Positions 20,500-31,461 of a stretch of DNA of 64,000 nt are shown in pieces (within the stretch, counting starts at the first letter, position 1; each line of letters opens with the position of its first letter). The position numbers and the translations under genes were made by a program. This DNA is from Marasmius tenuissimus (Eukaryota > Basidiomycota > Agaricomycetes > Agaricales > Marasmiaceae), in NCBI GenBank assembly GCA_029532415.1, contig JAQOTA010000017.1, positions 558,001-622,000 of the forward strand. The letters run 5' to 3'. The notes under the pieces were generated by a model. It saw only the letters and a program-made list of their open reading frames with translations. It searched no databases and had not been told where the DNA came from.

Positions 20500-23400
20500 G
20501 CGCACGGAGTGAGCCCTGTCCGAGTCCCCCCATCTCCCAAGCATCAGTGACCTTATTTACTCTCACGTCAAACTGACTCTGATTCTTTACGATCATGAGA
20601 AAGTGTGTTAGCCTCATGGATTAGGGCTTCTGAAGTTGGAACGGTAATATTTACATGAGACGCACAGACAGCCCTAGACATTCGAAGGTTCTGCAGCAGT
20701 ATCCTATTGCCATGTATGTCACGGCGTCTTTGAGGTGAGTCCTTACAAGCTACCAGTTACACCCTCTACCCAGCAAATTGAGTTGCCTCCGTGTCGAAGT
20801 GTCAACCGTGTTGAGCAAACATTTCCAACTATTTCCGCCTCATGTGTCGTAGAGCGTGACTGGTTTACCGCTGTAAAATTGTCACTGGTTGGTGCAAGTC
20901 AACCGAGGGAAGCGTGGTTGACATACCTCGCCATGATTGAGACTCGTCCAGATGTTGCAGTGGTCACGGTCAGGATCGATATCGGTGTCGTCAATACATC
21001 AATATTTCTACGATTGAAGTTTCCACATCCGTAACCCAGTAGATGCATCTACATTAAACTGAAGGCTCAAGTGAGTGAATGCACATGGTAAAACAAGAAC
21101 GTGGCGGCTCTTGATGCATAACGAATGGCCCCGCGCCGCGCAGTAGTCAACAATTGACTGCCTAAATGACAAAAACTTAACCAGGGGCGGAAGGTCAGTT
21201 GAGAGCTCAGCAAAACATTCAGTATAAGATGACAGCTATACCTCATTTGCAGATGTTAAGACCGTACAGCGGCTAAGGACTTTGTTGCTTTGTTGCGTCC
21301 CCGGACCCTTTGCAGCATGATAAACCAGGTGAGTAAACTTCCTGTCCCAAATATCTTTGAGACTTACCAGTCTCGGAGCTCCAATGGAAATGCTCGTTGA
21401 TAGGTCCACCGTCGAGTTTGAGTTCACAAGAAACCGCCTTACGACAAATTTGAAGATCGCCGGGACCCCGGACCATACTGTGTCGTTATAAGTATCGCCG
21501 TATGGCCCTTTGGTCTACTCACGCACACAGTAAGTGTATTAGACCGTCGAACACGTCAAACATGAGATACGCTCTGCTAGAGCGTGTGACCTAGTAAAAG
21601 GTATCAGATACGATCCTGCTTTCATACCAAGATCGAAACATACCCTCCCAATTCCACCTCGATCCCGGTCTGTAGACTTACTATCTGTAACTTCAAAGGT
21701 GTAAGGAACGGCCGTCTGTGACAAGTTGGTGCGGCTGAACACGTTAGTGCCTGTTGCGAGCTGTGGAAACACTAAGGATGAGAGCCGTGCTATCCTGTCC
21801 AAGCCCGTGGGTATCACAGTGAGCACATTGCAGCAAAGATGTTAGTATCTCACCTGATCAGCAGACTCTTCCCCCTTGACAGATCACCCTGTCCATCTTC
21901 TTTCTACTGGAGCGTGAGTTGACATCAGGGACTGTAATGAACGTACTGCACCAACCATTCTCGGGGCGCTCTTTGGTAGTTTTGGTTGTGAAATTCCACT
22001 CGCCCAGCTCCTTGGCGCGTAAACGGCCTAGAGACACCCTGCTGCTTGAAGCCGTAGGGCTCGTCGAGGCCCATGTCAGTTCTAACGTTCATGCCATTAA
22101 CGTGATAAATTTATGAAACAAAATGCAAACCTCATCTATCTGATCCTTGTCTTTGGCGCCCGCTCGTGGCCCGACAAGTACCATCGCGATGCTGAACAAA
22201 ATCTGTATTTGTTCACGCCCACATTGGTTCGAAGGGGTTGGCATATGGTCGATCAATTGATCGATACCCGTCTAGGCCTCCCCGCCTCCATTTTACTGTG
22301 ATACTCCACGCTGATAGCAGACTTCCCTAGTCAAAGACACGGTTGAACAGCCGGTTTCATTCGTCCATCGTCAGACCAATCTCTATTTGGCAAGTATGTA
22401 CCTTGTCCTTGGGGTCTGAATCGAGTGCTTTTCTGCGGTAGAGGAACGACATCAACATTCAGCACGGGTCCCGGGAATAGGGGGAGGAAAGGTTTGTTTA
22501 GATTCCAGGGACCAAGAAACCCGGTCAGACGTACTTCATGAGCACTTCACCCGTGACCAGGTTCCCCGTAACGCTCTCACGAAGCCATCTCTTCGCCGAG
22601 CAAACATATAGCCACAAATTGGTGTTCGTCACGTTCGGATTCCCGCTGAGACCAGCCGTTTGAGCACCTAATTCTATGAGTGACAGTATCAAATGGTAGC
22701 TCACAACTTATAAGTAATAGCTACTCGCCTACATTTTTTTCACTCAATCCAGTTGATGAAGACAGGACAGGATTCTCCTATCGCCTGCCCTTGAAGCTTG
22801 ATTCCACCATCTTGCTGTACTGTACTCTGCGTGCACAGCAGAATTGTCGGACACGATGTCGAGTTTTAGTTGGAACTTGGCCGTACTCACCTGAGACAAG
22901 GTCATTTGAACCACCAACGGCAACCCTTCCTCAAGGTCCCAAACTCGGGATTCAGCGTACGCCACATAACGGACCACTTCTCCTCATCCCAGTCGTTCCA
23001 GCACTGCGGTGCCTCAAGCTCGTGTTTTTTCTGAGCCCAATACGACCAGTCAGCACTGATAACCGAAGCAAGCCCGAATGGTTTAAGCCACCGATTCACC
23101 TTAGCCACAACTTAGCCGAGGACCATGCCTGCTCGACAATCTAGGTCGCACTCCTAATAGGGCACCGACGACTTAACGTCAAACGTAGGAGCTAGTGGCA
23201 GAGTGGATATCCAGAGGGACATCTAACACTCACCTTCTCAACAGAGCGTATTGCACAGCCGCCGTGGGCTGGGGAAGCTGCACTATACGTGAGGGTTGGT
23301 AGAATGTTACCGAAGTTGAAACCTCATCAAGATTTTCAGGTTGCCGCCAATAACGCCACAGCAAGAAATAAAGGATACGCCTGTGCAGATAAACCAGAGT
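20500..23400 (-). pseudogene. possible captured gene fragments inside Helitron 2
   Basis: Several minus-strand stretches look exon-like and are bounded by GT/AG signals. Examples are the frames at 23108-22902 (RWLKPFGLASVISADWSYW) and 21826-21539, and a block near 22060-21920 reading KELGEWNFTTKT. I could not join them into one protein or name a family. Short frames on both strands of non-coding DNA could look the same. Confidence 0.25.
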
Positions 23401-23465
23401 AAGGTGCGTCCGACGTTGGACGTAAAATAAGCGCGTACCATATCAGAATAACAGTCGCTCCAGCT

Positions 23466-24074
23466 TAGTGTTACCAGTAGCTCGGCTCGAGCTGCAGCTC
23501 AAGCGGTTCGGAGCCGGACCGAGCCAGAGCCGCTCCGGCAAAACAGCTCACCGGGAGCCGTTTTACCGGAGCGGCTCTGAACCGGCTCTGAACCGGTTCA
23601 GCCGGTTTGAGCCGCCTCAAAAAATTTCATTTCTTCTTGTCTTTGTTGGGACCACTGGGGACTCCAAGAGGTGTTAAATATGTATTTAAATGTATGTTAC
23701 TTGTTGTAGATTACAGTAAACTGCAAAACAACCAGTAATCATCACATTCTACCTACCCGAAAGCCCTGACCTTGGCGTGGGAAAACGACCTACCAGTGAG
23801 TCGTCACATGCAGGGATGGTACTTGGACCCATAGTCACTTCTAATAACCTATCTTTCAATGTAAAATAGCTCAAATGTGGTCTAAGTACCACATTCATAG
23901 TCATTACAAGGTTTGCAGAAAAAATATCATTTTAATAGCGCGAGCCGCAGCTGAGCCACTCAGAGTGGCTCAAAGAGCCGAGCCGCATCCTGTTAGCGGC
24001 TTGCGGAGCCACGGCCCGGTTTGAGCTGCGGCTCTTGAGCCGGAGCCAAGCCGAGCTGACCGTTGGCAACGCTA
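23466..24074. mobile_element. 609-bp hAT-type MITE with 8-bp target duplication
   Basis: The ends are TAGTGTTACCA and, inverted, TAGCGTTGCCA, both followed inward by AGCTCGGCT-type sequence. The direct repeat CTCCAGCT flanks the element exactly (23458-23465 and 24075-24082). An 8-bp duplication with this type of end is diagnostic of the hAT superfamily. There is no transposase. Its ends are rich in GAGCCG-like repeats that can fold. It is nested in Helitron 2, so it is younger than the capture of that sequence. Confidence 0.88.
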
Positions 24075-24082
24075 CTCCAGCT

Positions 24083-24250
24083 GGTGTTTCCTCCAAAGAA
24101 AACCCCGGTCGCAATGGCTTCCTTCTGTGAGAGCACTAAAATGGTCCTGAGGGTATTGCGGACTCCAGCGGTTTGGATGACCGAGATAGACATTGTACCC
24201 ACCTATGATATCTTGTCCATTGCTTCTGAGGTCTTGTTGGGTAGTTTCTA
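24083..24250 (-). pseudogene. exon-like piece interrupted by the hAT MITE
   Basis: The minus frame reads VIQTAGVRNTLRTILVLSQK and then VFFGGNTSW up to the MITE. Taking the sequence past the element, the frame continues with SDCYSDMVRAYF and a hydrophobic stretch. It may be part of a membrane-protein gene captured by Helitron 2. No family was recognised. Confidence 0.3.
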
Positions 24251-24864
24251 ATGTTTATGACGCCAGAAAACCTACAGTAAAGATAGTGAGCTGATGAAAT
24301 GCATAGGGTAGATAGTACAAAACGTACAATGGTGAGAGAGAGGTAGGGCAAGGCAAAGGGTTAAGGATATATCACCATATCAGCGGAGCTAGAAACATCA
24401 ACTACGTTTTGGGAGTTAACGCGAGATACACACGTCCGACGTCTCAATTATTTGTAAGTTGCAGCCGGTTCAAGGGGTCCTGACAGTGTATCACTGTGAA
24501 CTGAAACAGTGGAGTTGAGGGGGCAGGGGCTCAGCTCTCTATTGAGCATACTGTACAGTGTTAGGCATCAGTACTAATTCGTAGCAAGAAAATTACAGGT
24601 GCAAGGCGTACCTGTGTAAAGGTCCAGCGCGCGACAAGGTCGCTCTTGTGTTGCCATAATTGCAATCATAAAGGGCGATCGGGACTTGAATTTCGATTTT
24701 TCAGTGAATGCAGTGCGGACAGTTGGTTAAAAGTAGATCAAGTTCAGAAATGGGATGTATTGGTGTGCGGAGTAGGCACTTCAAACTTATAGCTAGCATA
24801 ATGGTGGGGAAGATGGTGGTTCTGGTCAAAGCACGCCGGGCAGGAGACGCGCGGGACTAGGGCA

Positions 24865-24925
24865 GACTAGGGTTAGCTAGGGTTTATTAGGGTTTATTAG
24901 GGTTCTTGCATAATTGTATAATAGA
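24865..24925 (-). other. Helitron 2 5' terminus with telomere-like repeats
   Basis: The minus strand starts TCTATTATACAA and continues into CCCTAA/CCCTA units like those at 20330-20388. The preceding minus-strand base is A (24926 is T on plus), as expected for A|T insertion. Confidence 0.85.
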
Positions 24926-25330
24926 TAGATATGCCAACCTTTCCAACTCACCGCATTGAAATGTTTTCAGAGAACGCCCGATGGTGTAAATGCTTTACGA
25001 CAAAGTTCACAGTCCATATTATCGTAGTGTTCTCGGTAACAGGTCTATCAAACTCAGTGCCCTCGCCAACTCTGTTGTCAGGACAGGATAGGCAGAGTAC
25101 TCTCTCGGCAGATAAACACCACGCTCGTGCGTCGCCTGAACTTCTACCTTGTCTCATTCGCTGAGAGTCGCAGGCCTGTCGGAAGAAAGCTCATGGGGAT
25201 ATCTGTTGTAGAGCTGGTACAATGCGTGTCGAGTGACGGAGGCACAAATGGAGGTACATTTTGCGTTCTCAGATGTCGTACCGAATATGTTGCGGTATAG
25301 GTCATTAGCCTAGACGCGACTTTAGTCAAT
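24926..25330. repeat. 3' flank of DUF6535 copy 1, right part
   Basis: This continues the flank broken at 7317. The phrase GAACGCCCG near 24972 and the block near 25085-25130 match the 3' flanks after the other copies (for example 2080-2270 and 43920-44030). Confidence 0.7.
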
Positions 25331-25396
25331 TGATCTGCATGTGAAATGACATCTACACCTACAAGATTTCCCCAGTGTGTACGGCGGATCGACTAC

Positions 25397-26800
25397 TTAA
25401 AACCACCGCCCAAAACACTGCAACACCTGTTCGCACACGTCCGTCGCATGTTTGCGTTCGACGAAACCATACCCCTCTCTCGGGTACACGATTGATTGTA
25501 CTCGCTTCCCAGCACAAGTTGAACCCCTGTAGAGCCCCACAGCCTGTGGTACTGGCGCACGCTCATCCTTTTCCCCACGGAGGATGAGAAAAGATGTACG
25601 TGGGTCGATGTGGGAGACAAGGGACATCGGAACAGGGTCTTGCAGATGGTTCCAAACTTCCAGTGGGTCCTCCGACGTTCCCTTGTCATTGTGCGTGGAT
25701 TCCGCCCACGTGGAAGGGGAAGCAAGAATCCATAGATTCATCCCAGAAATCGCCATCTCTAACTTTGAACTCCCCCACCTCCCATCCCGACTGACGCGCC
25801 AGTACCCCAAATCATGGCATCCCAGTCTGCTACACCGGCCCCGACAATGAGAGCTTTGAACTCGATGTCGTGAACATCGGATGATCGGGTAACCCCACAC
25901 GCAACTAACAATCCTCCAATAACTCCACCCCGCTACCCCCAGCCTGTCAGTATCTGCAATCCCGCGTTCGACGGCTTCGTGTACCATCGATAGAATTCTC
26001 CCGAGCTTCATCCAAACGCGTGGGATGAGGGTCATGACCACGGCCCTGGGACCCCCCATAGTTTGGGGAGAGTACAACGTACCCATTTGACGCGAGAAGC
26101 TCCCACCAGCTCGAAAAGCATGGGATACAATCTGGGATATCACGGAAACGATCTTTTGTCAGTTGGTGTTGGAAAAAACAGTAAGAGAGAGGAACTCACC
26201 GGTACGGCCCATCATGAACAAATAAAACCGTCGGTAACTGTCTACTGGTCGCTTTCGAATGGCCGGGAGGAAACCTGATGGTTTCATCGAGCTCTACCTC
26301 TACAGTGTACACGACGCTTTGACCGCTTGATACCCAGGTCAAGCTCTCAATGTGACCGTCACCTTGTGGAAAGCTCGAGCCTGGGGTAAACTCCATCGAG
26401 GGTTTCAACAGAGGGCGAAGGGACCACACAGACATGGTGAAAGGTAGAGTTTGCTTGTAGAAGCTCGTAGTAGCTTCGATTGAAGAGCTGTAGGCCTTCA
26501 CATCGCTCTCTGTTCTGGGAGTCAGGACACTGGTGACGAAAGTTATCCACCTCCTATCCGGTTTTATCGCCAAAGACTGCATGTTATACGATGAGAGGCC
26601 GTCTAGTGCTTTGAGTTCCGTGTCTTCCGCAACATCGACAACTTGTACTTCTTTTCCGCTGCCTTTGCCTGTTCCCGCAACGAAGAAGAACCTGTCAGGA
26701 ATGCAGCAAGTGACTAGGAAACCCCTCAGGCCACTGTCAAGGTCAAGGGAGCAAAGAAGAATAGATAGGCTGTGAGCAAGACATAGGCTACACAGTACAT
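25397..26800 (-). pseudogene. S9 family peptidase (prolyl oligopeptidase-like), broken
   Basis: The upstream block (26143 and above) ends in LPTVLFVHDGPY, the strand before the alpha/beta-hydrolase core. After an intron, ELLASNGYVVLSPNYGGSQGRG follows in one frame and then shifts to another. That second frame holds AVERGIADTDRLGVAGWSYW (nucleophile Ser in GWSY) and SFLILRGEKDERAPVPQA, followed by YPREGYGF. The last is normally REGHGF, so the catalytic His is replaced by Tyr. The frame break and the lost His make it inactive. The 5' end is cut by the LTR-like insertion that starts at 26829. Confidence 0.75.
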
Positions 26801-26828
26801 GCTGGAAACAAGCACTATGTGACAAAGT

Positions 26829-27159
26829 TGTCAGACTGAGGAACTATCTACAGAGGCCATGAGTATATATGACAGAACCAAGCTGTACTATGATCATGGG
26901 AATGAAGGTAAAAGAGGATAGATGAAAGAACAATGATCAAGATCAAAGGAATGTTGTAGAAACAAGTAGAACATCAAAGAATAACTTGTACATCAGTAAC
27001 AAGATGGAAACCATTTAGAATGATGAAGGATATCATGGGATGATCTATGGGAACCAAAGTGTGATGCTGGGAACATGTAACAAGGTAAAATGAAGGGAAA
27101 ATCATGGAAGAAAGACCTGGGACTAAGGAAAGGGAAAAACAGTAGGGTGATTCGTAACA
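26829..27159 (-). mobile_element. putative LTR of a retrotransposon, 331 bp
   Basis: On the minus strand it starts TGTTACGAATCACC and ends CAGTCTGACA, so both ends obey the TG...CA rule with TGT/ACA inversion. A purine-rich stretch just outside its minus-strand 5' side (near 27165-27215) could be a polypurine tract, which would make this a 3' LTR of a truncated element. No clear 5-bp target repeat was found. It interrupts the region upstream of the S9 pseudogene. Confidence 0.4.
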
Positions 27160-28528
27160 GAACCTCCGACCTAAAGGATCCCAAACTCCTCCAAACTCTT
27201 GCTCTTTGTCTCTTTCCCTGCGAGTATGTCTGCCAATCACAACTCTGATTTGGCTACCTCTGGAAGGTTGGGCTTGTAGATATCGATGACCTAGTAGAGG
27301 ACTGAGTTTCATGTCTCGGACCTTTTAGAGTGTTGAAATCGAAGTGGGTGTTATGCCGGTGCATTCTTAAGAGGGAGAGAACGTTTAGAAAAACTGTTGT
27401 CGTGGGTCATGATGACGCTCGTGGTTCAAAAGGCGTATCTCCGTTGAGTCGAGAGTGGACGTTGGAAACGAGGACGGCCTGAGACGAGCCAAGAGAAGTT
27501 CTCATCACTTTATTCAGATTTGGCGGAGGCAATTGTTACGAGTAGAAACCAAGCAGTTACACGCTCTCATCTACAGGAGACCATATTTTAGTTTGGACAT
27601 GCAAGATATCATTGAGAATTACCAGTTGTATAGTCTCGGTTGGAGGGCAGACTGAACGTGACCCCCATTGGTCAAAATGGGCTACCAGGTCGCTCTTGTG
27701 GTTATCAAGGACTCCAATCCATCGAGGATACTTGAGAAAAGTTTGTGAGAAGGCGTGGTTAATGAGAGCAAAGTGTGTTCTGAACGCAATGGATCCGGAC
27801 GTGATGGTAACCGTTGAAGGGGCCTGCGTGAGAAATCGGTCTCAGTTACTATGCGGGCCGGATTCGTAAACAGACCGTCTCAGTACTATTCTGGGGGGAG
27901 AATTGCAACTTTTTGTGAATTTTCTCTCCCTCACTCCTACACTGTACCTACCACAATTTCTTCATTATAGAAACATTTTATATACTAAAAAATGCTTAAC
28001 CTGATTTTCTGGGATTTTTCCCTTCTCCCCTCGTTGTGTCGGGCAATGTCCGAGAAGGGAACAAGAATTGCGACCCCTTTGGGTCACGGTTTGTCACAAC
28101 CGGCGGCCCTCGGCAGACTGACCAGGTAATGGAATCAAAGGCTCGTGTACATCACCCACCAACTCTCTGTCAGTTTCATTCGCTCCACCGAGCTCGCTCC
28201 TCGCCCCCTCCCACCCCAAAATTTGGTGCATAGACGCTAATAGTATACCTTCAAATGACTATGTACTCATTACTGTGTATTCGGTGCGGTAATAGACTGT
28301 TCCTGAGCTGTCACATCCATATCACGTCTAAAATTGCGATGTTTTTTGGGCCTCATTCCTCTTCCCTTCGACCTCTGAGCTAGCAGAGGTAATAGCAAGC
28401 CCTTGAGTACTATAATTTGCTTAGAAAAAATTCCCGAGACGAGGGAACGGCGAGAACACCTTCGTTCAGAAAATTTTGCTTATCCCCCCCCATCGCAGAT
28501 CGTGTGACAGAATAGTAACAACACCCAT
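27160..28528. other. no gene recognised
   Basis: This mixed, partly AT-rich stretch may begin with internal sequence of the truncated retroelement (to about 27310). Short open frames at 27455-27869 are not supported by any motif. The part from 27880 to 28520 contains C-runs and T-rich tracts. Confidence 0.35.
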
Positions 28529-29102
28529 CACAGGCCGCAAGGCTGAATTTAACGAGTGTAAAAGTAATCTGGGAAATTCCGTGTGAATTCAGTACATTTA
28601 CGGCCTCTAAAAAAGAGCTGCTTTACGCCGGGGAATTTCCTCGTTAAGTACATACTTTCCCAAATGGGAAACTGAAGATTTCCCATCCGAAAAAGTGGCT
28701 GGGAACTTCCCACATTCACGGAGGGAAACCTACTACTTTTACGCAAAAAAAAACTCATTACCCGAAGAACGGGCGATGAGAGGGCAGAGCTCATAATTGA
28801 GCTTGAAGTGTGTTCTGGCCTCTTATATGGGCTACTATGAGCTCTGCCCTCTCATCACCCGTTCTTCGGGTAATGAGTTTTTTTTTGCGTAAAAGTAGTA
28901 GGTTTCCCTCCGTGAATGTGGGAAGTTCCCAGCCACTTTTTCGGATGGGAAATCTTCAGTTTCCCATTTGGGAAAGTATGTACTTAACGAGGAAATTCCC
29001 CGGCGTAAAGCAGCTCTTTTTTAGAGGCCGTAAATGTACTGAATTCACACGGAATTTCCCAGATTACTTTTACACTCGTTAAATTCAGCCTTGCGGCCTG
29101 TG
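28529..29102. repeat. 574-bp near-perfect palindrome (foldback element)
   Basis: Arms 28529-28795 and 28836-29102 (267 nt each) are collinear reverse complements around a 40-nt loop. I saw one mismatch (in the GGGCGATGAG/CTCATCACCC pair). The outermost bases are CACAGGCC/GGCCTGTG. A 3-bp direct repeat, CAT, sits immediately outside both arms (28526-28528 and 29103-29105), which suggests transposition as a MITE or foldback element. The two long open frames in the arms are the same sequence read twice and are not genes. Confidence 0.9.
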
Positions 29103-29426
29103 CATCAGGCCACACAGGTACGGTTTCGTGGGCTCTTTCTCTTTTGTGGACATATCTCCAGGGCGTTATCTAGGCTCAGCATTTCCAGTGGCAATAGGCT
29201 GTTCAAGACCGCACGTGAATGAACACGAATATTGTTGGATCGCCTCGACCTCAGGGTTATCGGGACTTAACATCGGGAGGATTGGGTGTAGCTTCGTCCT
29301 TGGCAACAAGTCTAGGGCCCAAAATTAAAGTTATAGCATCGATTTTTAAAGAACTCCACAAGAATCATACTCGAGAATCCAGGCTACTCGTGTAGAACGA
29401 TTGGTTATTGTATCTTCCAAAAGCTG

Positions 29427-30815
29427 TTGATGAACTTGTTCCTCAGGAATCGCGCTCAAATCCCGACGCAGACATCTGAACCTCCCTTGATGGCTTCGTC
29501 TACGTGCCAAGTGGTGACCGGAATGTTTACCGCCCTGGGCCTTTGCGAAAAGGATGGCGAGATACAAGTGGCAGTAAACCCACTTCAAACATCTCCGAGT
29601 CCACCCCAAACATCTCCGAATCCACTCCAAACACCTCTGAATCCACATCAAACATCTCCGAGGCCACAGTTACCTACGACCGCCCCTCTAAACGCGCCTC
29701 ATCCTCTCCTGCAAAATGTCTGAAACATCTACCGAATCGGCGGAGCCGCCGTCTACGTACACCAATTCTAATTTCTAGTAAATCTACAACCTACGAAATA
29801 TGTGCCAATCTTTTCGCAGGGGCTGTAAAAGGCCATTTCGACGAGGTATGCCGAAGATAGCGTGCTCAATGTGCACGCCCAGGCTTTACTCTTGTGTCTG
29901 ACGGCACTAGCCTGAAGTACAGGTGCGATTGGTCCATCCAATGGATGACGCGCCATCGATCTTGACTCTACACTTCCCAGACCTCAACAGTGCAAGCACC
30001 AACCTCAACTATCATCGATATACAGCCCTCTGACGTTACCTATTTGAAGAATTCTGCTTACTCCAACTTGGTCTCCCTTGGCGAAGTGGGGGAAAAGACT
30101 GACGCCGATGGCGGCAGCGAAATCACATACCGACATGAGGTTCATATCTCTCGGGTACTTCGCCTCGACGAGAACGTCGTCCCGCTGAGTGCTATCGGGA
30201 CAACAATAGGTGAGTGACAACCGAAAACTCCGTACAACTACCCAAATCGGATTTCTCACTCGTTAGATCTTGCAGCTACTTACATGAAATCATCGGGCGG
30301 ATATTGGTACTCGCAGGATATCGTCCTGCCCACCGGGGGTGACACGGATGCGACCACGGATGTCAGCTGTCAGAGCTGCGCTCCAACAAGATGGACAGTA
30401 CGTGTGTGCTCATGATCATCCATTTGGCCGAACCGAGACTCCGCCCACCCACACCGATACTGCCACCGCCACTACTGTATTCACCCAGGTCGGCGAGCCA
30501 CAACGAAACGATGTTAATGACGGACACGCTAATCGTAGGATTAAAGGTTCTCGCGCAATCAGCGCGATGGCAAGGGAGTTCTTTCCAGTAGTGGGCGCAA
30601 TGGTGATTGGAGCAGTCGTGGTCCTTTCATTCGTAAGCCAGAGGGAGACGTATCAAAGATTCTTTACTATCCTTCTCATGAACTTGAGGTTGGGTATTTT
30701 ATACTATTTTTTGGGTTATTTTACGAGTTGTTCACCGTTTACATTGCTGTACGCAACACAGTCCCAGGAACATGATATCTACTTCTCATTCTTGACCGGC
30801 ACTTTCTTGCCATGA
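29427..30815 (+). CDS. hypothetical protein with repeats and C-terminal membrane segment
   Basis: Exon-like blocks in order: a Ser/Thr/Pro region with a 7-residue NISESTP repeat (29587-29670), then TTYEICANLFAGAVKGHF, then (after an intron ending near 29978) VTYLKNSAYSNLVSLGEVG to VPLSAIGTTI (30209). An intron follows, then YMKSSGGYWYSQDIVLP, and a last exon with FFPVVGAMVIGAVVVLSFV, a likely transmembrane helix. The start codon and the first splice are not resolved, and two frames are open in the repeat region. The 3' end merges with the repeated DUF6535 3' flank near 30690, so the stop may be donated by that repeat. No family was recognised. Confidence 0.35.
29587..29670 (+). repeat. four tandem 21-bp units
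   Basis: Four imperfect 21-bp copies of AAACATCTCCGAGTCCACC-like sequence, in frame with a 7-residue protein repeat (NISESTP). Confidence 0.8.
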
Positions 30816-31461
30816 GTGAGTATGTGAGAGACTCAGGCGTCGACTAAGGCCCTCAAGAGCTCGAGCTTCAATATTTAACACCGTATGGGTCGCGTTACTC
30901 GCGACTTCTGAGTACTTAGTATAGTAGTCGACTGCTGAGGTTCTCAACTCCTTTACAACGCCAACCTCAACTACCACGTTGAACTCACACCAAGCTCGCA
31001 TATGCCAGTGCTAACACTGATTGAGACCGTCTGCATCGGTCGCAAAATTGTCACCAGCATTGTCCTTCGGTACCACCTTTCAAACCTCCCTCAACTCACG
31101 CTCATCGAGATGTTTCGACTGAGTACCCGGTGGTTAGGTATTCTTTTGCAACTCTACACAGGTCGTGGAGTCTGCTTGGCAATAGGCCAATCGACCCTAG
31201 CTCTATCGCGATGACAGGTTGGATGAAAGTCTCTCTCGGCAGATAAATACCGCCCTTGCCCGTCGCCGCTTCTCTTTCGTCCCAGCAGTTGAGAGCCGTA
31301 GGCCAACCGAAAAAAAAATTGATCGAGAAACCTCCATCATAAACCCGTGTGAGCGCATTCCATTAGAAGGCAAAGTGTAGTACTTCATTGAACAAGGAAA
31401 TTGGCTTCCTTGGCGTCTTTTCATGGTGTGTCTAAGAACATCGTCAGCATCGGCGAGAAAG
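30690..31461. repeat. DUF6535 unit 3' flank without its gene
   Basis: It matches the sequence downstream of the other gene tails, including the phrases near TTCTTGCCATGA and AAGGCCCTCAAG. Here it follows an unrelated gene, so a gene copy was lost or the flank was joined to new sequence. It ends at the TIR element at 31462 and resumes at 32978. Confidence 0.7.

Larger units (their letters stand above)
20389..24925 (-). mobile_element. Helitron 2, 4.5 kb, non-autonomous
   Basis: The 3' end is CTAG at 20389-20392 with a hairpin at 20400-20420; the 5' end is TC at 24925. The left end abuts the first base of Helitron 1 exactly: the required T after CTAG is the T of Helitron 1's TC. No RepHel domain is visible. 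The interior has many short exon-like pieces and a nested hAT MITE at 23466-24074. It was probably mobilised in trans by a RepHel of the same family, as the termini match Helitron 1. Confidence 0.85.

Noticed and set aside
23466..24074. GAGCCG-rich ends as a GC microsatellite
   Set aside because: The exact 8-bp target duplication and inverted ends show a hAT-type MITE.
28549..29082. Two long open frames giving the same protein on opposite strands
   Set aside because: They are one sequence read twice across the palindrome arms. There is no motif and no homologous exon structure.
29587..29670. Tandem 21-bp units as a CRISPR-like array
   Set aside because: The units are contiguous, lack spacers, and encode an in-frame 7-residue repeat in a eukaryotic gene.
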